Translations under genes and position numbers: made by a program
NCBI GenBank assembly: GCA_002480085.1
Contig: DKPJ01000014.1
Span: forward strand, 189,160-253,159
Length of the DNA stretch: 64,000 bases
Reading direction: 5' to 3'
Origin: Enterobacteriaceae bacterium UBA7338
Lineage (GTDB): Bacteria > Pseudomonadota > Gammaproteobacteria > Enterobacterales > Enterobacteriaceae
Notes under the pieces: generated by a model
Database searches by the model: none
Seen by the model: only the letters and a program-made list of their open reading frames with translations
What the model was told of the DNA's origin: nothing
In this document: positions 16,069-24,670 of the stretch, piece after piece
Numbering within the stretch: the first letter of the stretch is position 1
Layout of the letters: each line of letters begins with the position of its first letter

Positions 16069-17709
16069 TCAGGCGTTTTTCAGCACTTCGCTAACAATCT
16101 CTACCGCTTCTTTCTCGATCAGCTTACGGTGCTCTTCACCGAGGAAGCTTTCGCAGTAAATTTTGTAGGCATCTTCCGTACCTGACGGACGTGCGGCAAA
16201 CCAGCCGTTGTCAGTCATCACCTTCAGCCCGCCAATAGAGGCGCCGTTACCCGGCGCAGCGGTCAGACGAGCCGTGATCGGATCCCCTGCCAGCTGGCTG
16301 GCGCTGACCATCTCCGGCGACAGCTTCGACAGCGCGGCCTTCTGCGCTGAGGTTGCTCCGGCCTGCAGACGGTTATAGCTTGGCGCACCAAAGCGCTCGG
16401 CCAGCTCATCGTAGTGCTGCTGCGGGTTTTTGCCGGTGACGGCGGTGATCTCCGCAGCCAGCAGGCACATGATAATGCCGTCTTTATCGGTGGACCACGG
16501 GGTGCCGTCAAAGCGCAGGAACGAGGCCCCGGCGCTCTCTTCGCCGCCGAAACCGAAGCTGCCGTCGTGCAGACCATCAACAAACCACTTGAAGCCCACC
16601 GGCACTTCCACCAGCTTACGGCCCAGATCGTTGACCACGCGGTCAATCATCGCCGAGGAGACCAGGGTTTTCCCCACCGCCACCTCTTTGCCCCACTGCG
16701 GACGATTCTGGAACAGGTAGTTGATCGCCACCGCCAGGTAGTGGTTCGGGTTCATCAGCCCCGCCGGGGTGACGATGCCGTGACGGTCATAGTCCGGATC
16801 GTTGGCAAAGGCCAGATCGAACTTGTCGCGCAGCGCCAGCAGGCCCGCCATCGCACACTCAGAGGAGCAGTCCATACGGATCGCGCCATCTTTGTCGAGG
16901 TGCATAAAGCGGAAGGTCTGATCGACCTGATCGTTAACGATGGTCAGATCCAGCTTGTAGTGCTCAGCAATACGCTTCCAGTACTCGATACCGGAGCCGC
17001 CCAGCGGATCGACGCCCAGCTTGAGGCCCGCTTTCTGGATGGCTGCCATATCGACGATCTCGGCCAGGCCTTCGATAAAGGGCTGGACCAGATCTTTTTC
17101 GGTCACGCGACCCGAGGTCATGGCTTCATCAAGGGTAATGCGTTTAACCCCTTCCAGACCGGCCGCCAGCAGCGCGTTAGCGCGATCCTCCACCCCTTTA
17201 GTGACGTTGGTGTCGGCTGGCCCACCGTTAGGCGGGTTGTATTTGATGCCGCCATCTTCCGGCGGGTTGTGCGAAGGGGTGATGACGATACCGTCAGCCT
17301 GCGCGCCGCCCTGCTTGTTGTGCTCAAGGATAGCATTCGACACCGCAGGCGTTGGCGTGAAGCCGTTGTTCTCCTGCACGATGATATCCACGCCGTTGGC
17401 AGCCAGCACTTCCAGCACGGAGATAAACGCCGGCTCGGAGAGCGCATGGGTGTCCTTGCCAACATAGCACGGCCCGGTGACGCCGTTTTTAGCGCGCTCT
17501 TCGGCAATCGCCTGGGCGATTGCCAGAATGTGCGGTTCGTTAAAGCTGTGACGTACCGAGCTGCCGCGGTGGCCGGAGGTACCAAATTTTACCGCATGTT
17601 CGCTATTGCCCGTTTCCGGCTTCAGCACGTAGTACTGCGCGGTAAGCTGGGCGACGTTAATCAGATCGCCCTGTTGTGCAGGCTGCCCTGCGCGTTCATG
17701 GTTTGCCAT
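16069..17709 (-). CDS. pgm: Phosphoglucomutase (alpha-D-glucose)
   Basis: 546 residues with this start, the E. coli length. It interconverts glucose 1-phosphate and glucose 6-phosphate. Signatures: substrate loop KFGTSGHRGS, phosphoserine loop GIVITPSHNPPEDGGIKYNPPNGG, metal loop DPDYDRHG, sugar loop GEESAGASF and phosphate-binding RPSGTEDAYKIY. A longer in-frame start at 17730 exists, but the ATG at 17707-17709 has AAGGA seven bases upstream and gives the family N-terminus (MANHERAGQPAQQ). It follows seqA after 24 bp, the conserved seqA-pgm operon. Confidence 0.96.
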   Translation of the reverse strand: MANHERAGQPAQQGDLINVAQLTAQYYVLKPETGNSEHAVKFGTSGHRGSSVRHSFNEPHILAIAQAIAEERAKNGVTGPCYVGKDTHALSEPAFISVLEVLAANGVDIIVQENNGFTPTPAVSNAILEHNKQGGAQADGIVITPSHNPPEDGGIKYNPPNGGPADTNVTKGVEDRANALLAAGLEGVKRITLDEAMTSGRVTEKDLVQPFIEGLAEIVDMAAIQKAGLKLGVDPLGGSGIEYWKRIAEHYKLDLTIVNDQVDQTFRFMHLDKDGAIRMDCSSECAMAGLLALRDKFDLAFANDPDYDRHGIVTPAGLMNPNHYLAVAINYLFQNRPQWGKEVAVGKTLVSSAMIDRVVNDLGRKLVEVPVGFKWFVDGLHDGSFGFGGEESAGASFLRFDGTPWSTDKDGIIMCLLAAEITAVTGKNPQQHYDELAERFGAPSYNRLQAGATSAQKAALSKLSPEMVSASQLAGDPITARLTAAPGNGASIGGLKVMTDNGWFAARPSGTEDAYKIYCESFLGEEHRKLIEKEAVEIVSEVLKNA

Positions 17710-17733
17710 TGCCTGATCCTTCTTATGCAAGGG

Positions 17734-18279
17734 TTAAATTGTGCCGCAAACCTTGTCAATCAGCTCCGCCGGGAACTGCATCGACTGCATGATATGCTCC
17801 ACCATGCTGCGTTTACGGTCCGTATTGGTATTCGTGATCACCCAGTATGGCGTATTTGCCAGGTGCTTAGGCTTGGTCTGTGCCCCGTTTTGCAACAGCG
17901 TCTGCTCATCACCCGCAAAGTAGACGCGGGTGCGGCCATGCAGGGACTCCGTCGCCTCGGCAAACGCTTTATCATCCAATGAATAGAGTGTAGACAGCAC
18001 CAGCATGAAGCGGTTGACCGCTTTTCTCTGTTCTGCATATTCATCAGACAGCAGCAGTTCGCGCATGGCACGGACCTTGTCTTTCACAGGATTAACCGGC
18101 TTCGCTTCCGCCGGGACGTTGACAATGGCGGCCTCTTTCGGGGCGGTGGCCGCTGGCCTGCTGCCGTTGGCGGTAAACTTCAGCATCCGGCGTAAAATCT
18201 CGGATGCGCTCTCGCCGATGTGTTTGGTGTGGCTAGCAATATAGCTGTAAAGCTCATCATCAACTTCGATCGTTTTCAT
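17734..18279 (-). CDS. seqA: Replication initiation regulator SeqA
   Basis: 181 residues. The N-terminal oligomerisation domain (MKTIEVDDELYSYIASHTKHIGESASEILRRML) is followed by a linker and the C-terminal hemimethylated-GATC-binding domain (RFMLVLSTLYSLDDKAF, YFAGDEQTLLQNG, YWVITNTNTDRKRSMVEHIM). SeqA sequesters newly replicated oriC and organises GATC-rich DNA. An upstream in-frame start would add 11 residues (from 18312), but the conserved start is the ATG at 18277-18279. First gene of seqA-pgm and divergent from ybfF across 170 bp. Confidence 0.97.
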   Translation of the reverse strand: MKTIEVDDELYSYIASHTKHIGESASEILRRMLKFTANGSRPAATAPKEAAIVNVPAEAKPVNPVKDKVRAMRELLLSDEYAEQRKAVNRFMLVLSTLYSLDDKAFAEATESLHGRTRVYFAGDEQTLLQNGAQTKPKHLANTPYWVITNTNTDRKRSMVEHIMQSMQFPAELIDKVCGTI

Positions 18280-18449
18280 TTTAATCCAGTGGAGTATCTT
18301 ATCTGAATACAAGCTGTTGGGATTATAGGCGAAATCTCAACAACGGTTAGCGTCAGGCAAAAGTCGGTTCGCATCGACCCCTTGCAGCCAGGCGGCAGAA
18401 TGGTCAACATAATACCCTAACCCGACAGAGCGAAAAAAAGAACTTTGCC

Positions 18450-19223
18450 ATGAAATTGAATACCCGAACGCAATCTGCACAACATCCGCACAACAATTCT
18501 CCCATTGTTCTGGTCCATGGCCTGTTTGGCAGCCTGGACAACCTCGGCGTGCTGGCACGCGATCTGGTAAACGATCACGATATCATTCAGGTGGATATGC
18601 GCAACCATGGTCTCTCTCCCCGCTCGCCGGAGATGAACTACCCGGCCATGGCGCAGGATCTGCTCGATACCCTCGACGCCGCGGGGCTGGAGAAGGCGAC
18701 CTTTATCGGCCACTCCATGGGCGGCAAGGCGGTCATGGCGCTTACCCAGCTTGCTCCGGAGCGTATTGACCAGCTGGTGGCCATTGATATTGCCCCGGTT
18801 GACTATCAGGTGCGCCGCCACGACGAAATTTTTGCCGCGATCAAGGCGGTGACCGCTGCTGGCGCCGCCAGCCGCCAGCAGGCCGCCGCCCTGATGCGCC
18901 AGACGCTGCACGAAGAGGGCGTGATTCAGTTTCTTCTGAAATCCTTCATTGATGGCGAGTGGCGCTTCAACGTGCCGGTGCTGTGGGATCGCTATGAGGA
19001 TATCGTTGGCTGGCAAACCGTGCCTGCCTGGGATCGTCCGGCGCTGTTTGTCCGTGGCGGTCAGTCACCCTACGTCACCGAGGCGCATCGCGATGCGCTG
19101 CTCGCCCAGTTCCCGCAGGCACGGGCGCACGTCATTGCCGGTGCGGGTCACTGGGTGCACGCTGAAAAGCCCGAGGCGGTGCTGCGGGCGATCCGCCGCT
19201 ATCTGGCGAGCGATGCCGGCTGA
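18450..19223 (+). CDS. ybfF: Alpha/beta-hydrolase esterase YbfF
   Basis: 257 residues, alpha/beta-hydrolase fold. Visible elements: oxyanion-region VLVHGLFGSLDNLG, nucleophile elbow FIGHSMGGKAVMAL and catalytic histidine in GAGHWVHAEKPEAV. The E. coli homologue has esterase activity on acyl thioesters and short esters in vitro; the natural substrate is not settled. The ATG at 18450 gives the conserved N-terminus MKLNTRTQSAQ. It diverges from seqA. Its stop codon region overlaps a LexA-like site for the next gene, ybfE. Confidence 0.93.
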   Translation: MKLNTRTQSAQHPHNNSPIVLVHGLFGSLDNLGVLARDLVNDHDIIQVDMRNHGLSPRSPEMNYPAMAQDLLDTLDAAGLEKATFIGHSMGGKAVMALTQLAPERIDQLVAIDIAPVDYQVRRHDEIFAAIKAVTAAGAASRQQAAALMRQTLHEEGVIQFLLKSFIDGEWRFNVPVLWDRYEDIVGWQTVPAWDRPALFVRGGQSPYVTEAHRDALLAQFPQARAHVIAGAGHWVHAEKPEAVLRAIRRYLASDAG

Positions 19224-19235
19224 TTAAAAACCCGG
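19220..19235 (+). promoter_or_regulatory. LexA-box-like site upstream of ybfE
   Basis: CTGATTAAAAACCCGG: CTG, ten bases, then CGG. The canonical LexA box is CTG-N10-CAG. In E. coli, as I recall, ybfE is a LexA regulon member with a nearly identical box (ending CAG) at the same place. One half-site base is changed here, so binding may be weaker. Confidence 0.5.
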
Positions 19236-19352
19236 CGACCGGACGCGGCAAGGCTTACGGTCGTTGGCGTCCCTGCTCTGCTGATGTATGATGGCGCGCT
19301 AATCGCGCAGGGTTACCCTGGCAGCCTGTTTTCCCCGACGTCACCCAAAATC

Positions 19353-19646
19353 ATGGCAAAAGAACAAACGGACCGTACGACACTAGATCTGTTCGCGAAC
19401 GAGCGTCGCCCGGGACGACCGAAAACGAATCCGCTTTCGCGTGACGAACAGCTACGCATCAACAAGCGTAACCAGCTTAAACGCGACAAAGTTCGCGGGC
19501 TTAAGCGCGTCGAGCTAAAGATGAACGCCGACGCCGTTGAGGCCCTCAACGCGCTGGCCGACGCGCGGCAGATGAGCCGTAGCGAGCTAATTGAAGAGCT
19601 GCTGTTAACCCAGCTCAAAGCCCTGCACCGCCAGGGCGACGTCTGA
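19353..19646 (+). CDS. ybfE: SOS-associated small protein YbfE (ribbon-helix-helix-like)
   Basis: 97 residues with the start at 19353 (MAKEQTDRTTLDLF), matching the E. coli annotation. A longer reading from 19284 adds 23 unconserved residues and is disfavoured. Lysine- and arginine-rich throughout (RRPGRPKTNPLSRDEQLRINKRNQLKRDKVRGLKRVELKM); the C-terminal part, MNADAVEALNALADARQMSRSELIEELLL, looks like a ribbon-helix-helix DNA-binding domain. Function unknown; in E. coli it is induced by DNA damage. Located between ybfF and fldA. Confidence 0.9.
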   Translation: MAKEQTDRTTLDLFANERRPGRPKTNPLSRDEQLRINKRNQLKRDKVRGLKRVELKMNADAVEALNALADARQMSRSELIEELLLTQLKALHRQGDV

Positions 19647-19795
19647 AAACCTCGTCAAATCACACTTTCATGTAGCACAGAGTGCAGTCCAGACGATTAC
19701 GAATTTCGCGTACGGCTCTGTTCTGCTATTATTGCCCTTATCCGTGGGCTGTGCTCCACCACCATATCATTAAGATTCAAGAGGTTATTTTACTC

Positions 19796-20326
19796 ATGGC
19801 AATTACAGGCATTTTTTTCGGTAGCGACACCGGTAACACCGAAAATATCGCGAAGATGATCCAAAAGCAGCTGGGTAAAGAGATTGCCGACGTGCATGAC
19901 ATTGCCAAGAGCAGCAAAGAAGATCTTGAGGGCTATGATATCCTGCTGCTGGGCATCCCGACCTGGTACTATGGTGAAGCGCAGTGCGACTGGGATGACT
20001 TCTTCCCAACCCTGGAAGAGGTAGACTTCAACGGTAAGCTGGTGGCGCTGTTCGGCTGCGGTGACCAGGAGGACTACGCAGAGTACTTCTGTGATGCGCT
20101 GGGCACCATTCGTGATATCATCGAACCCAACGGCGCAACCATCGTCGGCCACTGGCCAACGGCGGGCTACCACTTTGAAGCGTCCAAAGGCCTGGCCGAT
20201 GACGATCACTTCGTCGGTCTCGCCATTGACGAGGATCGTCAGCCGGAGCTGACCGCTGAACGCGTTGAGAAGTGGGTGAAACAGATCTCCGAAGAGCTGC
20301 ACCTGGACGAGATCGTCAACGCCTAA
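19796..20326 (+). CDS. fldA: Flavodoxin 1
   Basis: 176 residues, FMN-binding long-chain flavodoxin and essential electron carrier (to methionine synthase, IspG/IspH, biotin synthase and the activating enzymes of pyruvate formate-lyase and anaerobic ribonucleotide reductase). The phosphate-binding loop GSDTGNTEN and the flavin-flanking WYYGEAQCDWDDFF and GCGDQEDYAEYFCDA are intact. A longer frame opens at 19682, but only the ATG at 19796 gives the family start MAITGIFFGSD. A GCGCAGC/GCTGCGC hairpin at 20336-20355 follows the stop without a T run. Upstream of fur, as in E. coli. Confidence 0.97.
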   Translation: MAITGIFFGSDTGNTENIAKMIQKQLGKEIADVHDIAKSSKEDLEGYDILLLGIPTWYYGEAQCDWDDFFPTLEEVDFNGKLVALFGCGDQEDYAEYFCDALGTIRDIIEPNGATIVGHWPTAGYHFEASKGLADDDHFVGLAIDEDRQPELTAERVEKWVKQISEELHLDEIVNA

Positions 20327-20537
20327 TTTTAGACGGCGCAGCCTTAGTGCTGCGCTGCTATTGATAGATAAAAGCAATAGAAATAATTGCTACAAATTTT
20401 TAACTTTCGCGTACATACCTGTACAATATCCCCTGGTCAAACGGGCCGCGCAACGATTGTTTGTTGGCGAGACCACGTTTTATACGCATACTTTACTTGA
20501 GGACTTGTAGTTTTCATTAAGAAGTGGCAATTCTATA

Positions 20538-20624
20538 ATGAGACGCATTTACTCAAGGTCATTCTCATTAACTTCCGCCTCGGAAGTGGATCGATTAGCA
20601 ACAGGACAGACTCCGCATGACTGA
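20538..20624 (+). CDS. uof: Uof, 28-codon upstream ORF of fur
   Basis: ATG at 20538, 28 codons (MRRIYSRSFSLTSAS..., ending PHD), stop TGA at 20622-20624, overlapping the fur start (20617) by eight bases. In E. coli uof is translationally coupled to fur, and the small RNA RyhB represses fur by blocking uof translation. Length, sequence and overlap match that arrangement. The ORF is too short for most gene finders. Confidence 0.85.
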   Translation: MRRIYSRSFSLTSASEVDRLATGQTPHD

Positions 20625-21075
20625 CAATAACACCGCATTAAAGAAGGCCGGCTTGAAAGTCACGCTTCCTCGTTTAAAAATTCTGGAAGTGCTTCAGGGA
20701 CCGGATAACCATCATGTCAGTGCGGAAGACTTATACAAGCGACTGATCGACATGGGCGAGGAAATTGGTCTGGCTACCGTGTACCGCGTGCTTAACCAGT
20801 TTGATGATGCCGGGATCGTGACCCGTCATAACTTTGAAGGCGGCAAATCCGTTTTCGAACTGACCCAGCAGCATCACCATGATCACCTGATCTGCCTCGA
20901 CTGTGGCAAAGTGATCGAATTTAGCGATGACTCTATCGAAGCTCGCCAGCGTGAAATCGCCACTAAACACGGCATCCGCCTGACGAACCACAGCCTTTAC
21001 CTGTACGGTCACTGCGCTGAAGGCGACTGCCGCGAAAATGAACACGCGCACGAAACGACGCCGCGTAAGCTGTAA
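20617..21075 (+). CDS. fur: Ferric uptake regulator Fur
   Basis: 152 residues (E. coli 148). It has an N-terminal winged helix (LKKAGLKVTLPRLKILEVLQ, EEIGLATVYRVLNQFDDAGIV) and a dimerisation/metal domain with the HHHDH cluster, ICLDCGKVIEF and the C-terminal CAEGDCRENEHAHE. It represses iron-uptake genes when loaded with Fe2+. Translation is probably coupled to uof. The four extra residues lie in the C-terminal tail (HAHETTPRKL). A strong terminator follows. Confidence 0.97.
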   Translation: MTDNNTALKKAGLKVTLPRLKILEVLQGPDNHHVSAEDLYKRLIDMGEEIGLATVYRVLNQFDDAGIVTRHNFEGGKSVFELTQQHHHDHLICLDCGKVIEFSDDSIEARQREIATKHGIRLTNHSLYLYGHCAEGDCRENEHAHETTPRKL

Positions 21076-21090
21076 TTGAAACGTTAACAA

Positions 21091-21120
21091 AAAGGGCCAC
21101 CTCAGGGTGGCCCTTTTTTA
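21091..21120 (+). terminator. Intrinsic terminator of fur
   Basis: Eight-pair stem GGGCCACC / GGTGGCCC with a TCAG loop, then six Ts (21114-21119), 18 bp past the fur stop. Confidence 0.95.
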
Positions 21121-21136
21121 TGGGAAGAGCGAGACC

Positions 21137-21219
21137 GTAGGCCGGGCAAACGCAGTGCCGCCCGGCATTGCAGCGTCAACACAATAACGCCCGGTGGCGC
21201 TTCGCTTACGCGGGCCTAC
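21137..21219. repeat. REP pair (BIME) between fur and the sugar island
   Basis: Two REP-type palindromes in opposite orientation: GTAGGCCGGGCAAACGCAGT... (21137-21166) and GCCCGGTGGCGCTTCGCTTA... (21189-21219), followed by a partial unit at 21231-21246. This marks the left boundary of the accessory cluster, 40 bp before the end of the first dehydrogenase gene. Confidence 0.85.
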
Positions 21220-21258
21220 AAACCTACACTGTGCCCACCGGGCGCAAAAAAGTGTCTG

Positions 21259-22041
21259 TTACCAGCAAACAAACCCGCCATCAACCAGCAGATCCACCCC
21301 GGTGCAGAACGATGAGGCATCCGTGGCGAGGAAAATCGCCGGACCCACCATCTCCTCAACCTTTGCCATACGCTGCATTGGCGTCTGGCTCTCAAACGAT
21401 TTTGTCTGGTGCACCATCTCTGGACGGGTATTCATTGGCGTCGCCGTGTAGCCAGGGCTGATGGTATTGACGCGAATATTCTTCTCTGCCCACTCCATCG
21501 CCAGGCTTTTGCTTAGGTGGATCACCCCCGCCTTGGAGCAGTTGTAGTGTGCCTGCTCCAGGCCACGGTTAACAATCACGCCGGACATCGAGGCGATATT
21601 GATGATCGACCCGCCGCCGCTCTCCAGCATTAGCTCGGCCTCGGCTTTGCAGCTGTTCCAGACGCCGGTCAGGTTGATATCAATAACCCGCTGCCACTGG
21701 TCCGGCTCCATCTCCAGCGCCGGATTAGCGTTGGCAATCCCGGCGGCGTTGAGGGCAACATCCAGACGACCAAACTGTTTTTTCACTTCGGCAATGGCGG
21801 CGCGCAGATGCGCAATGTCACGTACGTCGCCGGTATAAGCGAAGGCGCTGCCCCCCATCGCCTGAATGGTGCTCACGGTTTCCGCCAGGCCGCCATCCTC
21901 ACGTAGATCGAAACAGGCGACCTTTGCCCCCGCGCTGGCAAAGCCGCAGGCAATCATTTGACCAATACCGCTGCCTGCGCCGGTGACAAACGCGACGCGA
22001 TCGCTTAAGTCGAACAGCCGTTGGGAAAAGTGTTTATCCAT
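21259..22041 (-). CDS. SDR-family polyol/sugar dehydrogenase 1
   Basis: 260-residue classical short-chain dehydrogenase. Cofactor motif TGAGSGIG (20-27), D45 after beta-2 (FDLRED, favouring NAD over NADP), NAAG (98-101), and catalytic N123, S153, Y166, K170 (YNCSK). It resembles polyol dehydrogenases of the arabinitol/mannitol dehydrogenase branch; the substrate cannot be read. The ATG follows CTGGAG. Last gene of the leftward arm (kinase, SDR 2, SDR 1), 19 bp after SDR 2, so co-transcribed. Most likely it oxidises a secondary hydroxyl of an imported polyol, or reduces a ketose, in the same pathway as the adjacent kinase and split transketolase. Confidence 0.85.
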   Translation of the reverse strand: MDKHFSQRLFDLSDRVAFVTGAGSGIGQMIACGFASAGAKVACFDLREDGGLAETVSTIQAMGGSAFAYTGDVRDIAHLRAAIAEVKKQFGRLDVALNAAGIANANPALEMEPDQWQRVIDINLTGVWNSCKAEAELMLESGGGSIINIASMSGVIVNRGLEQAHYNCSKAGVIHLSKSLAMEWAEKNIRVNTISPGYTATPMNTRPEMVHQTKSFESQTPMQRMAKVEEMVGPAIFLATDASSFCTGVDLLVDGGFVCW

Positions 22042-22060
22042 GGTTTTACTCCAGAATGTG

Positions 22061-22858
22061 TTACGACATGATCAAGCCGCCATCAACGTTGATGGTTTGC
22101 CCCGTAATATAGGCGGCGTCCTCGGACGCCAGAAACGCCACCAGCCCGGCAACGTCGGCGGGCTTGCCAGCCCGCTTGAGTGGGATCCCCTGCACCCATT
22201 CGTCCATAAGCTCGCCTTTTTTATACTGCTTCTCTGGCGTACTCAGGATCTCGCCCCACACGCGGTCGTTGTAGTCCCACATATTGGTCTCGATAATCCC
22301 AGGACAGAAGGCGTTAACCGTGATGTTGTGCTGGGCCAGCTCAAGCGCCAGGCTTTGGGTAATGCCAATCACGCCCATTTTGCTGGCGGCGTAGTGCGGG
22401 GTGTAGATAAAGCCAACGCGGCCCTGGCCGGAGGAGGTATTGATCAGCCGTCCGCTCTGCTGTTTTACCATGTACTTAGCGGCTTCGCGGCAGCATAACC
22501 ACACGCCGGTGGTGTTGACGCTGAGCACGTTATCAAACTCCTGACGCGTCATTTTATCGAAGCGGTCGATGGTGATAATGCCGGCGTTTTGGATAGAGAC
22601 ATCAATGCTGTCGAAGGTGTGATGCGCGAGCCGGTAAAGCTCGGTAACCTGCTCTTCATTGGTGACATCGGCGACGAAGGAGATAATATTTTCGTGATAC
22701 TCCTCCTTCAGCCGTTCTGCGGTCTCTGTCACCTCAGCCGAGTAGTCAGAGAGCACCAGATTCGCCCCCGCATCGGCAAATTTTCTGGCGATGCCCTCGC
22801 CGATGCCTTTAGCCGCACCGGTAATGACGACCGTTTTATTTTCGAATACATATCCCAT
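22061..22858 (-). CDS. SDR-family polyol/sugar dehydrogenase 2
   Basis: 265-residue classical SDR. TGAAKGIG (13-20), D38 after beta-2 (LSDYSAE, NAD type), NAG (91-93), N115, catalytic S143 in NTSSGQG, Y156 and K160 (YAASK). Close in pattern to bacterial sorbitol/L-iditol and acetoin-type dehydrogenases. The lid region is longer than in SDR 1 (MWDYNDRVWGEILSTPEKQYKKGELMDEW), suggesting a different substrate or stereochemistry. The ATG follows GGAGAGAGAGT. Middle gene of the leftward arm, 22 bp after the kinase. The pair is sequence-divergent, so they are two different enzymes rather than a recent duplication. Confidence 0.85.
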   Translation of the reverse strand: MGYVFENKTVVITGAAKGIGEGIARKFADAGANLVLSDYSAEVTETAERLKEEYHENIISFVADVTNEEQVTELYRLAHHTFDSIDVSIQNAGIITIDRFDKMTRQEFDNVLSVNTTGVWLCCREAAKYMVKQQSGRLINTSSGQGRVGFIYTPHYAASKMGVIGITQSLALELAQHNITVNAFCPGIIETNMWDYNDRVWGEILSTPEKQYKKGELMDEWVQGIPLKRAGKPADVAGLVAFLASEDAAYITGQTINVDGGLIMS

Positions 22859-22880
22859 ACTCTCTCTCCTCGCCCGCTAT

Positions 22881-24386
22881 TCAGAATTTGTGTAGGGTTC
22901 TTTCGACGGCTTTTTGCCACTCCCGCCAGCGCTTTTGTAAACGGCCATGACGCTCCATGTTGGGGCGAAATTCGCTATGCGGATAAAGGTACTGTTTCAG
23001 CTCATCGAGTGAGAGCTGCCCCACGGCCTTGCGCGCTAAAAGTGCCGCCCCGATAGCAGAGAGTTCGGGTACGTCGCTGCGCATGACCGGGCAACCCAGC
23101 AGGTCTGACTGATACTGCATCAGCCAGTCATTTTTGGTTGGGCCGCCATCCACCATCAACGCCGTCAGCGTAAAATCGTTGTGCTGGCGCATGGCGGTCA
23201 CCACGTCGGCGATCTGGTAGGTGATGGCCTCCAGCGCGGCCCGGATCAGGTGCGCGCGTTTTACGCCACGGCTCAGGCCGCAGATCACCCCGCGGGCGTT
23301 TTCATCCCACCAGGGCGCGCCTAATCCCGTTAGCGCCGGCACAAAATAGACGCCAAGCGTTGACTCAACCGAGGCCGGAAGGGAGTTCAGCTCAGCCGCC
23401 AGCTCGGCTTCGGGAAGCTCGCTCAGGCCCGTGCTGTCAGCCATCCACGCCACGCCGTCACCGGTATGGGGGATGTTCCCCTCAAGGCCGTAGATCAGCT
23501 GCTCGCCGTCATGCCAGGCAATAGTGGTTGCCAGAGAGTGAATGTTGCACTGCGCAGAGGTAACCGGCGCCATAACCGATGAGCCGGTACCGTAGGTCGC
23601 CTTGACGCAGCCCGCCTCCCCTAGCGCGTGACCAAACAGCGCGGCGTGCGAGTCACCCACCATCGACATGATCGGGATGCCGTCGGGAATGCCCGCCACG
23701 TTTTTGGTGTAGCCAAAGAGGCCGCTGGAGGGTTTGATCTCCGGCAGCGCGGCCGCCGGGATCTGGAAGATGTCCAGCATCTCCAGGCTCCAGCGTCCGC
23801 TTTGCAGATCCAGAAGCTGGGTACGGGCGGCGTTAGAGTAGTCGCAGTAGAAGCTTTCGCCTGCGGTCAGGTTCCAGAGCAGCCAGCTGTCGATGGTGCC
23901 GAGGCAGATCTCCCCGTTTGCCGCCAGCGCCTGGCCGTTTGGCGTCGATTCGATCAGCCAGCGCATTTTGGAACCCGAGAAGAGCGGCGCGACCGGCAGA
24001 CCGGTAACGGCTTTTATGGTCGGCTCTTTATTATCGCGACGCAGCGCATCGCAAAAATCCGCAGTGCGCGAGCATTGCCAGCTGATTGCCGCATGCAGCG
24101 GCGTGCCGTTGCTGCGGTACCAGCCTATGGTTGTCTCGCGCTGGTTGCTAATGGCCAGCGCCGCGACATTTTCAGCGCCTACCGCGTTAATGGCCTGCGA
24201 GATCACCTTAACCGAGGCCTCAATCAGCGCGGTGCCCGACTGTTCGACCCACCCCTCTCGGGGCGTCTGGATAGAGAGCGGCTGGTTGAATTTAACGATA
24301 ACCTTGCCTGCTTCATCTAAGGCGACGGCCTTTGCATTCGTCGTACCTTCATCAAGGGCAACGATAATGTTTTGGTGTGAAGACAT
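22881..24386 (-). CDS. FGGY-family carbohydrate kinase (glycerol-kinase-like)
   Basis: 501-residue two-domain sugar kinase of the FGGY family. The N-terminal phosphate loop is LDEGTTNAKA (11-20), followed by AISNQRETTIGW, a glycerol-kinase-type segment. The C-terminal ATP domain shows ATYGTGSSVMAP, LTGLGAPWWDENARG and MVDGGPTKNDWLMQYQSDLLGCPV. It phosphorylates a sugar or polyol with ATP; the overall pattern is nearest glycerol kinase, but the context (transketolase, ribose-type importer, two SDRs) argues for a ketose. Ketose candidates are D-xylulose, apulose or a similar sugar; I cannot choose. The ATG follows GGAGAAACCT. First gene of the leftward arm; palindrome O1 lies 29 bp upstream of its start. 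Confidence 0.87.
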   Translation of the reverse strand: MSSHQNIIVALDEGTTNAKAVALDEAGKVIVKFNQPLSIQTPREGWVEQSGTALIEASVKVISQAINAVGAENVAALAISNQRETTIGWYRSNGTPLHAAISWQCSRTADFCDALRRDNKEPTIKAVTGLPVAPLFSGSKMRWLIESTPNGQALAANGEICLGTIDSWLLWNLTAGESFYCDYSNAARTQLLDLQSGRWSLEMLDIFQIPAAALPEIKPSSGLFGYTKNVAGIPDGIPIMSMVGDSHAALFGHALGEAGCVKATYGTGSSVMAPVTSAQCNIHSLATTIAWHDGEQLIYGLEGNIPHTGDGVAWMADSTGLSELPEAELAAELNSLPASVESTLGVYFVPALTGLGAPWWDENARGVICGLSRGVKRAHLIRAALEAITYQIADVVTAMRQHNDFTLTALMVDGGPTKNDWLMQYQSDLLGCPVMRSDVPELSAIGAALLARKAVGQLSLDELKQYLYPHSEFRPNMERHGRLQKRWREWQKAVERTLHKF

Positions 24387-24414
24387 AGGTTTCTCCGGAG
24401 AAGCGAACCTTCTA

Positions 24415-24428
24415 TGAATATATATTCA
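24415..24428. promoter_or_regulatory. Palindromic operator O1
   Basis: Perfect 14-bp palindrome TGAATATATATTCA, 29 bp upstream of the kinase start. The same core recurs at O2 and O3. A site this close to the start is well placed for repression of the leftward arm. Confidence 0.75.
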
Positions 24429-24578
24429 GCACTGATTATTTATTTTGTAAACGATAGCGGGGATCGCTATCTGCTTCTACAGGCAAAAGCGACAAATGCG
24501 TATGGCATCACAATTCAATCAATCACGCTGGACAGATCAACAGCAGGGGTTGTAGTATTGTGAATATAAAGTCATGCG

Positions 24579-24592
24579 TGAATATATATTCT
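24579..24592. promoter_or_regulatory. Palindromic operator O2
   Basis: TGAATATATATTCT, one base from the perfect palindrome, mid-way in the divergent region. A half-site (TGAATATA, 24561-24568) lies 18 bp upstream in the same orientation. Confidence 0.65.
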
Positions 24593-24670
24593 GAGATATC
24601 ACAGAGCACTATTCACTCACAGTCAGGGAAACCTGGAGCAACGGCCAGGGATCCATTTTTTTGAACCCAC

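Noticed and set aside
16414..17982. 522-codon open frame opposite pgm and the end of seqA
   Set aside because: Antisense shadow spanning two well-supported genes; no family resemblance and no ribosome-binding site.
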